Assembly: GCF_017357405.1 (NCBI RefSeq)
Contig: NZ_CP071597.1
Location: 3,472,001-3,536,000 of the forward strand
DNA: 64,000 nt
From: Halomontanus rarus
Lineage (GTDB): Archaea; Halobacteriota; Halobacteria; Halobacteriales; Natrialbaceae
Direction: 5' to 3'
Position numbers and translations under genes: made by a program. Positions 16,716 through 26,082 of the stretch are shown in pieces (the first letter of the stretch is position 1; each line of letters begins with the position of its first letter). A model generated the notes under the pieces. The model was not told the origin of the DNA. It saw nothing but the letters and a program-made list of their open reading frames with translations, and searched no databases.

Positions 16716-19508
16716 TCACTCCTCGAGCAGCCGCTTCAACCGATCCAGTTCCGTGAGCGCCTCGACGGGTGTCAGGTGAGCCAGGTCGAGGGCGCGGAGT
16801 TCGGCTGCGACGTCGGTCGGGTCGTCCCCGCCGTCTGCCGTCGCCGTGTCCTCGGCTCCCGCGTTCGCCGTCGACTCCCCAGCACCGCTGGCCTCGAGGT
16901 CGTCGAGACTGGCGTAGGCAATCTCGGTCGCCGCGTTCGCCGCCACGAGTTCCCGCGAGCGCTCGACGACGTCCTCGGGGACCCCCGCCGCCGTCGCGAC
17001 TTCGATCCCGTACGATCCCTCGGCCGCACCGGGTTCGATCTCGTGGTGGAAGACCACCTCCCCGTCCGACTGTCCCGCCTCGAAGTGGAGCGTGAACGCC
17101 CGCTCGAGGTCGTCGGCGATTTCGGTCAACGGGTGGTGGTGGGTCGCAAAGAGCGTCGTGGCGCCGACCTCGTCGTGGAGGTGTTCGGCGATCGCCCGGG
17201 CGATGGCCAGCCCGTCCGCGGTGGAAGTCCCGCGGCCGACCTCGTCCAACAGCACGAGCGAGCGGCCGTCGGCCTCCCGCAGGATCGTCGCGAGTTCGTC
17301 CATCTCGACCATGAACGTCGATCGTCCGCCCGCGATGTCGTCGCTGGCGCCGACGCGGGTGAAGATACGATCGAGCGGTGCGATCCTGGCGCTGCGGGCG
17401 GGGACGAAGCTCCCGACCTGCGCCATGAGAACGATTAGCGCCACCTGGCGCATGTAGGTCGACTTCCCGGACATGTTGGGCCCCGTGATCACCGCGAGTC
17501 GCCGGTCCTCGTCGAAGCGGACGTCGTTGGGGACGAACGACTCCTGGGTGCGCTCGACGACCGGATGCCGCCCACCCTCGATCTCGAGGTCGTGACACTC
17601 GAGCCCGCGCTCGAGGATCTCCGGCCGGCAGTAGTCGTACTGGGCGGCGACGGTCGAAAGCGAAACGAGGGCGTCCAGCGTCGCCAGCGCCTCCGCGAGC
17701 GCCTGGACGCGTTCGACGTCGTCGGCGACCCGTCGCCGGACGTCACAGAAGAGGTCGTACTCGCGTTCGTCCGCGCGCCCCTCGGCCCGGACGATCTCGT
17801 CCTCGCGGTCGCGCAACTCGGGCGTGACGAACCGCTCGGAGTTCTTGAGCGTCTGCCGGCGCTCGTAGTTCTCGGGGACGGCCTCGAGGTTCGGGTTCGT
17901 CACCTCGATGTAATAGCCGTGGACCGACGTGTAGCCGACCTTCAACGAGTCGATCCCCGTCCGTTCGCGCTCTCGCTCCTCGAGGTCGTCGATCCACTGT
18001 TTTCCGTCGCGGGCGGTCTCGCGGAGTCGATCGAGGTCGTCGTCGTACCCCTCCGCGATGATTCCGCCCTCGGTGATCTCGATCGGCGGGTCCTCGACGA
18101 TCGCCCCGTCGAGTAGTTCTCGGACGTCCGCGAGTGGATCGAGGGCGTCGCGGAGTTCCCGCAGTCGGTCGCTCTCGGCGTCCGCGAGGACCTCGCGAAC
18201 GTCGGGGACGAGGGCGAGGGTGTTCTGTAACGACCGCAGATCGCGAGCGTTGGCTCGCTCCCGAGAGATGCGGCCGATGAGTCGCTCGAGGTCGTAGATG
18301 CCGCTCAACTGGTCGTGGAGTCGCTCTCGGGTCTGGACCGCCCGCGTCAGTTCCTCGACGGCGTCGTGTCTGGCTTCGATCGCTCCGGGCTCGAGCAGCG
18401 GTCGGCGCAGCCAGTCTCTGAGTTTCCGGCCGCCGAGCGCGCTCGCGGTTTCGTCGAGGACGCCGACCAGCGTGGCTTCCTCGCGCCCGTGGACCGTCCG
18501 CGGTTCGAACAGCTCGAGGCTCCGGAGGGCGACTGCGTCGAGCAGGAGGTACTCCCGCGGGTCGTACCGCCGGAGGTGCGTGAGGTACTCGAGGCGGGTG
18601 CTGTCGTCCGCCGTCTCGTCGTCGTCACTGACGTCGGCCGTCCCGTCGGCTTCGTCGGTATCCGAATCGGCGTCGCCGGTCGAACTCGAACTCGAACTCG
18701 AGGCCGTCCCGGACGCTCCGCCGCGAGCGTACTCGGCGTAGGAGAGCAACGCGCCGCAGGCGCGGATTTCAGCCCCACTCGCGAGCAGGGCGTCCGGGTC
18801 CCCGAAGTACTCGCGGACCCGCTCGGTCGCGCGGTCGTACTCGAAGGTCGTCTCGTCGTACGGCGTCACCATACAGCCCTGTGGGAGCAACTCTCGAGAG
18901 ACGTCGGGGCCGAGTACCGCTTCCGAGGGCGCGAACCGACTCACTTCGTCGGCGATCGTCTCCCGCGAGGTCGAACTCGTCGCGAGGAAGTCGCCGGTCG
19001 AGACGTCGAGAAGGGCGAGTCCGATCTCGAGGGCGTCGGTATCGTCCACCGTCTCGCAATCTCGAGCGTGAGCGCGAGCGATCGCCGCGACGAAGTTGTT
19101 GTCGTCGCTGGCGAGCAACTCGTCTTCGGTGAGCGTTCCCGGCGTGATAACCCGCGTGACCGCCCGCTCGACGACACCCGAGGTCTCGGCGGGTTCCTCG
19201 ATCTGATCGGCGACGGCGACCCGGTAGCCCGCCTCGAGCAGTTCCTCGATGTAGGAGGCGGCGCTGTCGACCGGGATGCCGGCCATGGGATACTCGCCGG
19301 TGGAATCCTCGCGGCTAGTGAGGGTGATCTCGAGCACCCGCGCACAGCGTTCGGCGGCGTCGCAGAAGGTCTCGTAGAAGTCGCCGACCTGAAAGAGGAC
19401 GATCGCGTTGTCGTAGCGCGCACAGAGGTCGAAGTACTGACCCATCATTGGCGTCAGCTCCTCGCGGTTGTCGGCCATCGCGTCGGGAGGACCAAGCGCC
19501 GGATCCAT
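16716..19508 (-). CDS. mutS: DNA mismatch repair protein MutS (MutS1 type)
   Basis: A full-length 930-residue MutS that binds mismatched DNA as a dimer and signals repair through ATP. The mismatch-reading Phe-x-Glu is FYE at residues 44-46. Connector, lever and clamp regions follow, then the ATPase: Walker [10 protein letters not shown] at about 676-684, Walker [14 protein letters not shown], and the THHHPL histidine switch. An acidic Ser/Asp-rich insertion near residues 265-305 is a haloarchaeal embellishment. A second start at ATG 19478 is possible. No mutL is in this window. It belongs to the bacterial-type MutS1 group, probably acquired by an ancestor of haloarchaea. It is separate from the MutS2-like gene at 32.2 kb. 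Confidence 0.95.
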   Translation of the reverse strand: MDPALGPPDAMADNREELTPMMGQYFDLCARYDNAIVLFQVGDFYETFCDAAERCARVLEITLTSREDSTGEYPMAGIPVDSAASYIEELLEAGYRVAVADQIEEPAETSGVVERAVTRVITPGTLTEDELLASDDNNFVAAIARAHARDCETVDDTDALEIGLALLDVSTGDFLATSSTSRETIADEVSRFAPSEAVLGPDVSRELLPQGCMVTPYDETTFEYDRATERVREYFGDPDALLASGAEIRACGALLSYAEYARGGASGTASSSSSSSTGDADSDTDEADGTADVSDDDETADDSTRLEYLTHLRRYDPREYLLLDAVALRSLELFEPRTVHGREEATLVGVLDETASALGGRKLRDWLRRPLLEPGAIEARHDAVEELTRAVQTRERLHDQLSGIYDLERLIGRISRERANARDLRSLQNTLALVPDVREVLADAESDRLRELRDALDPLADVRELLDGAIVEDPPIEITEGGIIAEGYDDDLDRLRETARDGKQWIDDLEERERERTGIDSLKVGYTSVHGYYIEVTNPNLEAVPENYERRQTLKNSERFVTPELRDREDEIVRAEGRADEREYDLFCDVRRRVADDVERVQALAEALATLDALVSLSTVAAQYDYCRPEILERGLECHDLEIEGGRHPVVERTQESFVPNDVRFDEDRRLAVITGPNMSGKSTYMRQVALIVLMAQVGSFVPARSARIAPLDRIFTRVGASDDIAGGRSTFMVEMDELATILREADGRSLVLLDEVGRGTSTADGLAIARAIAEHLHDEVGATTLFATHHHPLTEIADDLERAFTLHFEAGQSDGEVVFHHEIEPGAAEGSYGIEVATAAGVPEDVVERSRELVAANAATEIAYASLDDLEASGAGESTANAGAEDTATADGGDDPTDVAAELRALDLAHLTPVEALTELDRLKRLLEE

Positions 19509-19643
19509 ACCTACTCGTGGGCGCTCGAGCGTGGAAATAGCTGCTGTCTTCGATTTCGACCGCCTCGATTCGATTCGGATTACCGGACTGTCACGATGCA
19601 GAAAACGTAATATGCCCCAACTGTAAGGAGTACTTGATTAGAA

Positions 19644-21731
19644 ATGGGATCGTCGATGACGAAACGCATCCTCGCGTGGCTACTCGTCGTCACGCTGTGT
19701 CTTACGGTCTTCGCTGGCACGACGGTCGCGATTTCGGCCGCGGGCGACGACCGTGTGAACGCGACGAGCGACGGTAATGACGTGGAGCTGACAGGAAACG
19801 GTTCCGAAGAGACGCAGTTGGCGACCGACGAGTCGGTGGACGACGATACCACTGGCAGTACTGCAGCCGATCCCACCAACGGTACCGAAACCGACGCCGA
19901 AAGAGGAGACGGTGAAAGCGATTCCGGGGACGACACTGTTGCGAACGAGACTGCCGGAAGCGACGCGAATACGACCGCCGAGACGAACGAAACGGAAGGG
20001 ACGAACGGAACGAACGAGACGGTCGAGAGTACGACCTCTCAAGTCACGTCGACGGTCGAGAGTTCCGTCACCACAACGGTTTCCGGAACGGACGGTGAAA
20101 TCGAGTCCACGGTGGACAGTTCGATCAATACGACTGTTTCGGAATCGACCGCCGAAGCTTCGTCGTCGACGACGAGTTCCGTCATCGCGAACGTATCCGG
20201 TTCGGATGGAAGTTCGTCGGTCGAATCGACGGCGACGAGTTCGGTGAATGCGACTGCTTCTGGTTCGGATGGGAGTACGGCAGTCGAATCGTCGACGGCG
20301 AGTTCGGTGAATGCGACTGCTTCTGGTTCGGATGGAAGTTCGTCGGTCAAATCCATGGCGGCGACTTCGGTGAATGCGACTGCATCTGGTTCGGATGGAA
20401 GTTCGTTGGTCGAGTCGTCGACGCGGAGTTCCATTGCCGCGAACACGTCCGGTTCGAACGGAAGTTCGTCGGTCGAGTCGTCGACGCGGAGTTCCGTGAA
20501 CGTGAGCTCCGGTTCGAATGGGAGCACGATGGTCGAATCGATGGCGGCGAGTAGAGCCGCTGTGACGGCTTCTAATGCTCCCAGTTCTATCCACGCATCG
20601 GTAACCGACACTATGACCGTTACGGTGACCGACGACAACACGACTCTCTTCAGGTCGTCGACGATACAGTCGACGGCAGACGTTGGGCAGGCCAACAACG
20701 ACTCTCTTCAGGTCGTTCACTCGAGTCGGATCTACGGCAACCTGACGCAGACGGCTCTCATCGTCGATGCGAACGGACGAGTCCACGAGTCGGCGAGCAC
20801 GACCACGTTCGACGCGGCGGCCAGCGGAGGGAGTGAATCGACGTCCGAATCGGGTTCGAGTTCGAGTTCGAGTTCGAATTCTGACTCCAGATCCATCAAT
20901 GAAGCCGGCGATGACCCCGAATACCAGCCGGAATCGGGCAGTTCCAACGGGGCTGCAGACGCAGCTCTCGTCGGCGTCATGGGTGTCATGACACTCGCCG
21001 GTGCCGGGGCCGCATCGGGTGCGAGTAGTGCGGGTGCCGCCGGTGCCAGTGCAGCGAGCGCCAGTGCCAGTGCGGGTGCTGGCGCCGGGACCAGCGCCGG
21101 AACCGGGATCGTGAACATGGTGCACTTTTTCACCCAGTTCGTCTGGTTGCGCTACCTTCGGCCGCTCTACATGGCTCTGCCGTGGGAACTCCTGCCGATT
21201 TCGATCTTCAAGTACAGCCGTTACGACGACTCCGATCCGCTCGAGAACGATCGTAGACGGACGATTTACCGGACTGTCGAGGACGACCCCGGGGCGTACC
21301 TCTCTGCGGTGAGCGAGACGAGCGACGTTCCGCTGTCGACGGTCCGACACCACGTTCGCGTCCTCGAGGAAGAGGGACTCGTGACCTCGGTGAAGGTCCA
21401 CGGGAAGCGTCGGTACTTCCCCGCCGGCGAGGACGACGTCGAACTCCACGCCGCCCTCGCCGAACCGTCCAAGCGAGGGGTGCTCGAGGCGCTGGCGGAC
21501 CACGGTCGAGCGAACAACGGTGACCTCGCGACGGCGCTCGATCGCGATCCCAGTACGGTCTCTCATCACCTCTCGACGCTCGAGGACGACGGCTTGGTCG
21601 TTCGGGAGAAAGACGGCCGCGCGATCGTCAACGAACTCGCGCCCGAAGTGTACGCGCGCTTGCTCGAGGACGAGGACGAGGGTGAGACGGACGACTCTCA
21701 GCGGGCGGTTGCGGTTCCCGCTGACGACTGA
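19644..21731 (+). CDS. Membrane-anchored double winged-helix protein with Ser/Thr-repeat ectodomain
   Basis: A 695-residue protein of unusual architecture. Residues 5-30 are a signal or anchor (ILAWLLVVTLCLTVFAGTTV). Residues 35-390 are a Thr/Ser/Asn/Glu-rich region with about seven imperfect copies of a roughly 20-residue unit such as SSVNATASGSDGSSSVES, with many N-x-S/T sites suited to surface glycosylation. An Ala/Gly/Ser-rich hydrophobic region and an aromatic segment (FFTQFVWLRYLRPLYMALP) at about 430-520 look membrane-embedded. Residues 535-680 are two winged helices in tandem (VPLSTVRHHVRVLEEEGL and DPSTVSHHLSTLEDDGL), ArsR/MarR-like. This predicts outside sensing or cell-wall contact and cytoplasmic DNA binding. 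The regulated genes are unknown; the gvp cluster lies just downstream on the other strand. Confidence 0.8.
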   Translation: MGSSMTKRILAWLLVVTLCLTVFAGTTVAISAAGDDRVNATSDGNDVELTGNGSEETQLATDESVDDDTTGSTAADPTNGTETDAERGDGESDSGDDTVANETAGSDANTTAETNETEGTNGTNETVESTTSQVTSTVESSVTTTVSGTDGEIESTVDSSINTTVSESTAEASSSTTSSVIANVSGSDGSSSVESTATSSVNATASGSDGSTAVESSTASSVNATASGSDGSSSVKSMAATSVNATASGSDGSSLVESSTRSSIAANTSGSNGSSSVESSTRSSVNVSSGSNGSTMVESMAASRAAVTASNAPSSIHASVTDTMTVTVTDDNTTLFRSSTIQSTADVGQANNDSLQVVHSSRIYGNLTQTALIVDANGRVHESASTTTFDAAASGGSESTSESGSSSSSSSNSDSRSINEAGDDPEYQPESGSSNGAADAALVGVMGVMTLAGAGAASGASSAGAAGASAASASASAGAGAGTSAGTGIVNMVHFFTQFVWLRYLRPLYMALPWELLPISIFKYSRYDDSDPLENDRRRTIYRTVEDDPGAYLSAVSETSDVPLSTVRHHVRVLEEEGLVTSVKVHGKRRYFPAGEDDVELHAALAEPSKRGVLEALADHGRANNGDLATALDRDPSTVSHHLSTLEDDGLVVREKDGRAIVNELAPEVYARLLEDEDEGETDDSQRAVAVPADD

Positions 21732-22069
21732 TCACGATCACGATTACGATTGTGACTGTGACTGTGATTACGACTACAACTACGACTGCGTTCCTACCCG
21801 ACATCGAGTTCTCGTTTCGGTCCCGTTTTCGCCAACGCGAGTGACAGTGGTGGCGTTCACTGAGTCAGTTAGGTATCGACTGTCGAGCACACTATGGGTG
21901 GTTGTGACTGCGGTGTGAGCGAGTGACTGCTGTCACGGAGCGGCGGATTCCGGTCGTCGATTCGTCGACGGTCCGGACCGAGAGGCTCGGATCGGCGAGG
22001 GGTTCTCGTTCGGTAGTGTTTGGGGTGTTCGCGCTCGGTGCGTCGCGACGTCGCGAGTGCCGGCGACGA
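21732..22069. repeat. 338-base stretch; hexanucleotide-like tract after the stop, then no gene
   Basis: From 21732 to about 21790 the sequence is an imperfect hexamer tract built on GATTAC/GACTGT/GACTAC units. The remainder to 22069 shows no credible gene, only shadow frames, and ends at the 3' end of gvpO. Such tracts recur near gene ends in this window and may be replication-slippage products. Confidence 0.5.
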
Positions 22070-22597
22070 TTACCCCTCGTCGAAGGCTGCCGTATCGCCG
22101 CGACGGTATCGATCCCGCCGGCGATATCCCTTGACGACGCCGTCCTCGTCGAGTTCGATCACGTACCGGCCGATGATGTCCTGCGTGTCGGGGACGGCCC
22201 GGCGTTCGATCACTTCGACGACTGCCTGCCAGCCCTCTTCGGTCGCAGTGATTTCGCTGACGCCGTCGAAGGTGTGGCCGATCAGTTCACCCGCCGTCGA
22301 TTGGACGGTTTGGCGGATCGCCAGGACACCCTCGATGCGATCGTCGTCGGTGTCGACCTCGACTTCTTCCACGTCGACGTCCTCCGGATCGGTCGTCTCT
22401 TCCTGGCTGACTTGCTGTTCTCGCTCTTGTTCCCCGTCTGCAGTCTCGGTTTCAGTTTCGCTCACAGTTGGATCACTCTCGTCGTGTTGGTAGCAAAAAC
22501 CGTTTTCCTGGGCTGGCCGCGAACACCGCTCACCGTCCGCTGTGAGCGCCTTACATCGTTCGCCTCCTTGCGTGTCTTGTGTGTCGGCTTGGGCCAT
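22070..22597 (-). CDS. gvpO: Gas vesicle protein GvpO with N-terminal Cys/His motif
   Basis: GvpO is an accessory protein needed for gas vesicle formation in haloarchaea. The C-terminal 95 residues carry the family domain: IRQTVQSTAGELIGHTFDGV, then EEGWQAVVEVIERR and IGRYVIELDEDGVVKGYRRRDRY. The N-terminal 45 residues hold a small putative zinc motif (RCKALTADGERC, then GFCYQHDE), and a Glu/Thr-rich linker joins the two. The extra Cys/His module is found in several haloarchaeal proteins and may bind zinc, RNA or protein. It is last in the leftward gvpA-gvpN-gvpO set, 32 bases after gvpN. Confidence 0.9.
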   Translation of the reverse strand: MAQADTQDTQGGERCKALTADGERCSRPAQENGFCYQHDESDPTVSETETETADGEQEREQQVSQEETTDPEDVDVEEVEVDTDDDRIEGVLAIRQTVQSTAGELIGHTFDGVSEITATEEGWQAVVEVIERRAVPDTQDIIGRYVIELDEDGVVKGYRRRDRYRRGDTAAFDEG

Positions 22598-22629
22598 GGA
22601 CCTGCTCGTTCGTGCGTATTGTTATTCGG

Positions 22630-23667
22630 TCACAGAGTGCTCTCGATGTCGTTTCGAAGATCGTTCACGCCGCCTTCTCCGGCAACCTTCGGCGAGAGGA
22701 CGTCCGTGAAGACGTCCACCAGCCGATCGGTTTCGATGTCTTCGTCGTCGCTCCCGTCGAACACCGCGATCCCTTTCGCCGCCGTGATCGCCGCTCGAGT
22801 CCCGACGACGATGTCGAGTTGCTCGCGCAGCGCACGCGTGGCGGCGACGAGCTGCTCGATGCGGTCGGGCGAGAGGTCGACGTGTGCGCCGACGATCTCG
22901 CGCTCGGTTTCCTCGTCGTAGAAGTCGACGTGGACGCCGACGACCCGGTCGAGGAGCGCGTCCTGGGGTTCGTGGACCCCGGCGTACTCGACGCTGTTCG
23001 ACGTGAGGATCGCCCGAAACTCCGGGTGGACGTCGATCTGTCGGTCGTCGCCGCGTTTGCCCGGTCGCTCCAGGACGCCCTCCTCGAACACCGACAGCAG
23101 GACGTTGTGGGCGACGGGATTGCTACGCGAGAACTCGTTGTAGACGAGCGTCGCGCCTTCGCGGGCGGCGACCGACAGCGGGTTGTCGACCCATCGTTCG
23201 CGGACGACCTCGGTCTGTTTGTGAACACCACCGACGTACTGGTCGTCCTCCTTGTAGCGCTCACCGCCGGCGTGCTCGCCGACGAGTGCCGCGGTGTCGA
23301 CGGCCTCGTCGCCGTTGAGGAAGACGACGGGGCGGTCTCGCTGTGCTGCTGCGGAGAGCGCCAGCGCCGTCTTCCCGCAGCCGGTCGGGCCGATCAGGTG
23401 GACGGGTTGGTCCGCGTCGAGCCAGCCGTTGATTCGCCCCTGCAATCCTTCGATCTGGTCGGTAGTGACGAACGGATCGGGGACGACGTCGCTCGGATTC
23501 TGTAGCGGGCCGTCGTCCCCGTTACGTGTCCGTTTTTGCCCCTGAACCCGGCGCTGGCCGTTCCGAGAGAGGTTCTTCTTCGCACGACGGCGTTCCTTCG
23601 CTTCTCGATCGGTCGTGATCTTCCTGCCACGGACTTTGCGCTCACGCGAGGACGAATCGTTGGCCAT
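22630..23667 (-). CDS. gvpN: Gas vesicle protein GvpN, MoxR-type AAA+ ATPase
   Basis: GvpN is an AAA+ ATPase that helps gas vesicles grow to full width. Walker A is GPTGCGKT at residues 93-100, the Walker B-like strand is ATLVYNEFSRSNP, and the sensor region is FRAILTSNSVEYAGVHEP. The first 60 residues are an Arg/Lys-rich tail (RKVRGRKITTDREAKERRRAKK), unusual beside the acidic remainder and possibly a nucleic-acid- or wall-binding extension. It lies between gvpA (33 bases upstream) and gvpO, with no gvpC between gvpA and gvpN, unlike the classical Halobacterium order A-C-N-O. Confidence 0.93.
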   Translation of the reverse strand: MANDSSSRERKVRGRKITTDREAKERRRAKKNLSRNGQRRVQGQKRTRNGDDGPLQNPSDVVPDPFVTTDQIEGLQGRINGWLDADQPVHLIGPTGCGKTALALSAAAQRDRPVVFLNGDEAVDTAALVGEHAGGERYKEDDQYVGGVHKQTEVVRERWVDNPLSVAAREGATLVYNEFSRSNPVAHNVLLSVFEEGVLERPGKRGDDRQIDVHPEFRAILTSNSVEYAGVHEPQDALLDRVVGVHVDFYDEETEREIVGAHVDLSPDRIEQLVAATRALREQLDIVVGTRAAITAAKGIAVFDGSDDEDIETDRLVDVFTDVLSPKVAGEGGVNDLRNDIESTL

Positions 23668-23700
23668 GAAGTGAAATATGGGCTGGTGCGGTACGGTGAA

Positions 23701-23988
23701 TTATTCGGCCGCCGACTGCGGCGACGATTCGGGTCGGGTTTCGACCTCGAGTTCTTCGAGTTCCTCGAGGTCGCCTTCGGCGGTGGCCTGCTCGATTTTG
23801 GATATCTCCTCCGCGTAGTGGAGGAAGGTATCCACGGAGGCCACGACGACGCGCGCCTCGATGGTCAGCAGTTCGATCCCGACGACCGAGATCCGCGCCC
23901 AGACGTCGATGACGACGCCTTTGTCGAGGACTCGGTCTAGGACTTCTGCGAGACTCGAGGAGTCAGGTCTTCGTTGTGGATGTGCCAT
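23701..23988 (-). CDS. gvpA: Gas vesicle major structural protein GvpA
   Basis: GvpA is the small hydrophobic protein whose helical ribs form the gas-permeable wall. The 95-residue protein contains the canonical core: [37 protein letters not shown], and [20 protein letters not shown]. It is longer than the usual 70-76 residues because of an acidic tail ([18 protein letters not shown]). ATG 23988 is close to an AT-rich element (AATTTATT at 23998-24005) that is nearer than an ideal TATA spacing, so the true promoter is uncertain. It is divergent from gvpF and the first gene of the minus-strand set. Confidence 0.95.
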   Translation of the reverse strand: MAHPQRRPDSSSLAEVLDRVLDKGVVIDVWARISVVGIELLTIEARVVVASVDTFLHYAEEISKIEQATAEGDLEELEELEVETRPESSPQSAAE

Positions 23989-24348
23989 TGTGGATGCAAT
24001 TTATTGTGCACTCCGGACCCGTATCACGATTCAGGCTGCTGCTGCAAGCAGCGGCCGACGCTGCTGGTGCAAGCAGTGCCGTCACGGCCGGTGACGCCGA
24101 ATTGACGCGTACCGACGTCGATCGTATACCCGTCACGTTCGACAGTCCGGGAGTACACGTGATTCAGAGATGTGTAATAGTATTAGTCGACTACTCCGGA
24201 TCAGTCGCTCGTTTATTGGATTCGAGAGACGGGTCAAACGGCTGACCAAGCTATCCCTTTATGCGTGCGTATCAGGTAAGGCCGATGTGAGCATTCAGCG
24301 TCGCGAGAGTAGCGACAGGAATCGACCCGGAACAGGGGTGACCACATC
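23989..24348. promoter_or_regulatory. Divergent gvpA-gvpF control region with two tandem GCTGCT...AAGCAG hairpins
   Basis: This 360-base region lies between the two divergent gvp transcription units. It contains two related inverted repeats: GCTGC-TGCAA-GCAGC (24038-24052) and GCTGCTGGTGCAAGCAG (24060-24076), 22 bases apart from start to start. A TATA-like CCCTTTATGC is at 24255-24264. GGGGTGA at 24335-24341 lies 7 bases before the GTG start of gvpF and is complementary to the 16S rRNA 3' end. The usual regulators gvpD and gvpE are absent nearby, so these repeats are candidate sites for another regulator. Confidence 0.5.
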
Positions 24349-24972
24349 GTGAGCAACTACTACGTCTACGGCGTCGTCAGGGCCGCTGACGACCTCGAGT
24401 TCGAGACCGACGCCGTCGCGGGCGCAGACCGGGTCTACACCGTGTCCCACCGACGGCTCGCGGCCGTCGTCTCCGACATCGAGGAGACCGAACCCGAACA
24501 GACCGACGAGGACGCACAGCGCCACGACGACGTCCTCCGCGAGATCATGGAGTACGGCGACGGTCGGACGGTCGTCCCGATGCGCTTCGGAATGGTCTTC
24601 GAGAACGAGCGCGCGCTCAAGAACGTCCTCCGGGGGGCGCGGCCGGCGTTCAGACGGGCGATGAACGACATCGAAGGGACCGTCGAACTCGGCCTCAAAC
24701 TCGTCCGCGAGGAGGACGCCGACGTCGACGGTGAGGCGATCGAAGCGACCGTCGCCGACGAACTCGAGCCGCTCGCGGTCGAATCGACCGAGAGCGATCT
24801 GTTCAGCGATCGACTCGTCCTGAACCGATCGTACCTCGTCGAACGCGTGGACCGCGAGGCGTTCGACGAGGCGATCGCCCGGTTCGAGGACGAGCACGAC
24901 GACCTGCTCGTCCAGTACACGGGTCCGTTCGCACCGTACAGCTTCGTCGACGTTCACATCGGAGCCCAGTAG
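24349..24972 (+). CDS. gvpF: Gas vesicle protein GvpF
   Basis: A 207-residue GvpF/L-family protein that binds GvpA and is needed early in vesicle assembly. It begins NYYVYGVVRA, has the central GRTVVPMRFGMVF and VELGLKLVR blocks, and ends YTGPFAPYSFVDVHIG, all typical of GvpF. The start is the GTG at 24349, supported by GGGGTGA seven bases upstream. It is first in the rightward unit F-G-H-x-J-K-L-M, with gvpG four bases after its stop. The length is normal, unlike several neighbours that have acidic extensions. Confidence 0.95.
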   Translation: MSNYYVYGVVRAADDLEFETDAVAGADRVYTVSHRRLAAVVSDIEETEPEQTDEDAQRHDDVLREIMEYGDGRTVVPMRFGMVFENERALKNVLRGARPAFRRAMNDIEGTVELGLKLVREEDADVDGEAIEATVADELEPLAVESTESDLFSDRLVLNRSYLVERVDREAFDEAIARFEDEHDDLLVQYTGPFAPYSFVDVHIGAQ

Positions 24973-24976
24973 TACC

Positions 24977-25231
24977 ATGTTCATCCTCGACGACCTCCTG
25001 TTTCGGCCGTTCGTCGGCGTCATCGACGCACTGCACACGATCGCCCTCGACGAACTGTACGATCTCGAGGGGCTCGAGGACGAACTCAAGGAGAACCAGC
25101 TGCTGTACGAACTCGGCGAGCGCTCGGAAGAAGAGTACGAACGCGAGAAGGAACGACTCGAGGAAGAACTCGAAATCGCCCGCGAAGTTCACGAGGAACT
25201 CGCGAGCGGCCGCGTGGAGGTAAAATCCTGA
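24977..25231 (+). CDS. gvpG: Gas vesicle protein GvpG
   Basis: An 84-residue GvpG. It begins with the hydrophobic segment FILDDLLFRPFVGVIDALHT and continues as a long charged helix (EEYEREKERLEEELEIAREV) likely to form a coiled coil. GvpG is one of the eight genes known to be essential for minimal gas vesicle formation in haloarchaea. It starts four bases after gvpF and is followed by gvpH eight bases on, which fits one polycistronic transcript. Confidence 0.93.
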   Translation: MFILDDLLFRPFVGVIDALHTIALDELYDLEGLEDELKENQLLYELGERSEEEYEREKERLEEELEIAREVHEELASGRVEVKS

Positions 25232-25239
25232 GCTTACCA

Positions 25240-26082
25240 ATGAGTGACAGATTTCCGGACGATACGGACGACTCGAACGACGACCGGGCCGACGACGGTG
25301 ACCGGTGGGAGAATCGACCGCCCGACGATGGCGGTTCGGGGAGGTCGTGGCTCTCGAGCCTGCTTACCGCCCTCGATCGGCTCGACGAGTTTTCGGCGTC
25401 GAGCTCCAGTTCCAGTTCCAGTCCCGGATCCAGACCGCGGCCGAGCTCTCGCTCCGACGCGGATTCCGGGTTCGGATCCGATTCCGACCGGCGGGAGAGG
25501 GGATCCAGTTTCGACTACGATATCTCCATCCGGACCGGGATAGACGATTTGATCGATGGGAGAAACCCCAGTGACCGTGACCGTGACCGTGATGGTGGCC
25601 GCCACGACGTTCGACGATCTGAACCGGACCTGTCTCCGGACCGATCGTCAGACCGACGCCGAACTCGTCGACGGAACGAGGCCAACGCCGACCACCGCGT
25701 GACGACTAGAACGGCAGACGACGAACTGCTCGTTACCGCCGACCTCTCCGGCGTCGACCCCGACGACATCACCGTGGGCTTCGATGACAGCACGCTCGTC
25801 GTCGGCGTCAACAGCCGGGAACTCGAGCGAGTGTCGGTCCCTTGGACGGAGTCGTCGGCCGAGGCAGCGGTTCGAAACGGGATCCTGACTGTTACCGTCA
25901 CTCCCGATTCGGGAGCGGGTTCGGACGCCGGTTCGTTCGACGCGGAGTCAGAGTCAGAGTCGGAGACGGAGACGGAGACGGAAACGGAGTCTGAGACGAC
26001 TGACGAAACCGAGAGTACGGACACGGACACGGACACTGACACTGACACTGACACCGACGCAAACACTGAGGGCGACACATGA
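25240..26082 (+). CDS. gvpH: Gas vesicle protein GvpH (Hsp20-like) with simple-repeat tail
   Basis: A 280-residue accessory gas vesicle protein. An alpha-crystallin/Hsp20-like domain is at about residues 150-225 (LLVTADLSGVDPDDITVGF, then AAVRNGILTVTV), consistent with a chaperone-like role for GvpH. The N-terminal half is Ser/Asp/Arg-rich and low complexity. The C-terminal 45 residues are a near-perfect Glu-Ser/Glu-Thr then Asp-Thr dipeptide run encoded by hexamer repeats at about 25950-26060. The family is usually near 180-200 residues, so both ends are extended. The stop overlaps the start of the next gene by four bases (ATGA). Confidence 0.88.
   Translation: MSDRFPDDTDDSNDDRADDGDRWENRPPDDGGSGRSWLSSLLTALDRLDEFSASSSSSSSSPGSRPRPSSRSDADSGFGSDSDRRERGSSFDYDISIRTGIDDLIDGRNPSDRDRDRDGGRHDVRRSEPDLSPDRSSDRRRTRRRNEANADHRVTTRTADDELLVTADLSGVDPDDITVGFDDSTLVVGVNSRELERVSVPWTESSAEAAVRNGILTVTVTPDSGAGSDAGSFDAESESESETETETETESETTDETESTDTDTDTDTDTDTDANTEGDT

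Noticed and set aside
22579..23505. Plus-strand frame of 308 residues opposite gvpN
   Set aside because: gvpN has clear AAA+ motifs; the opposite frame is a composition shadow.
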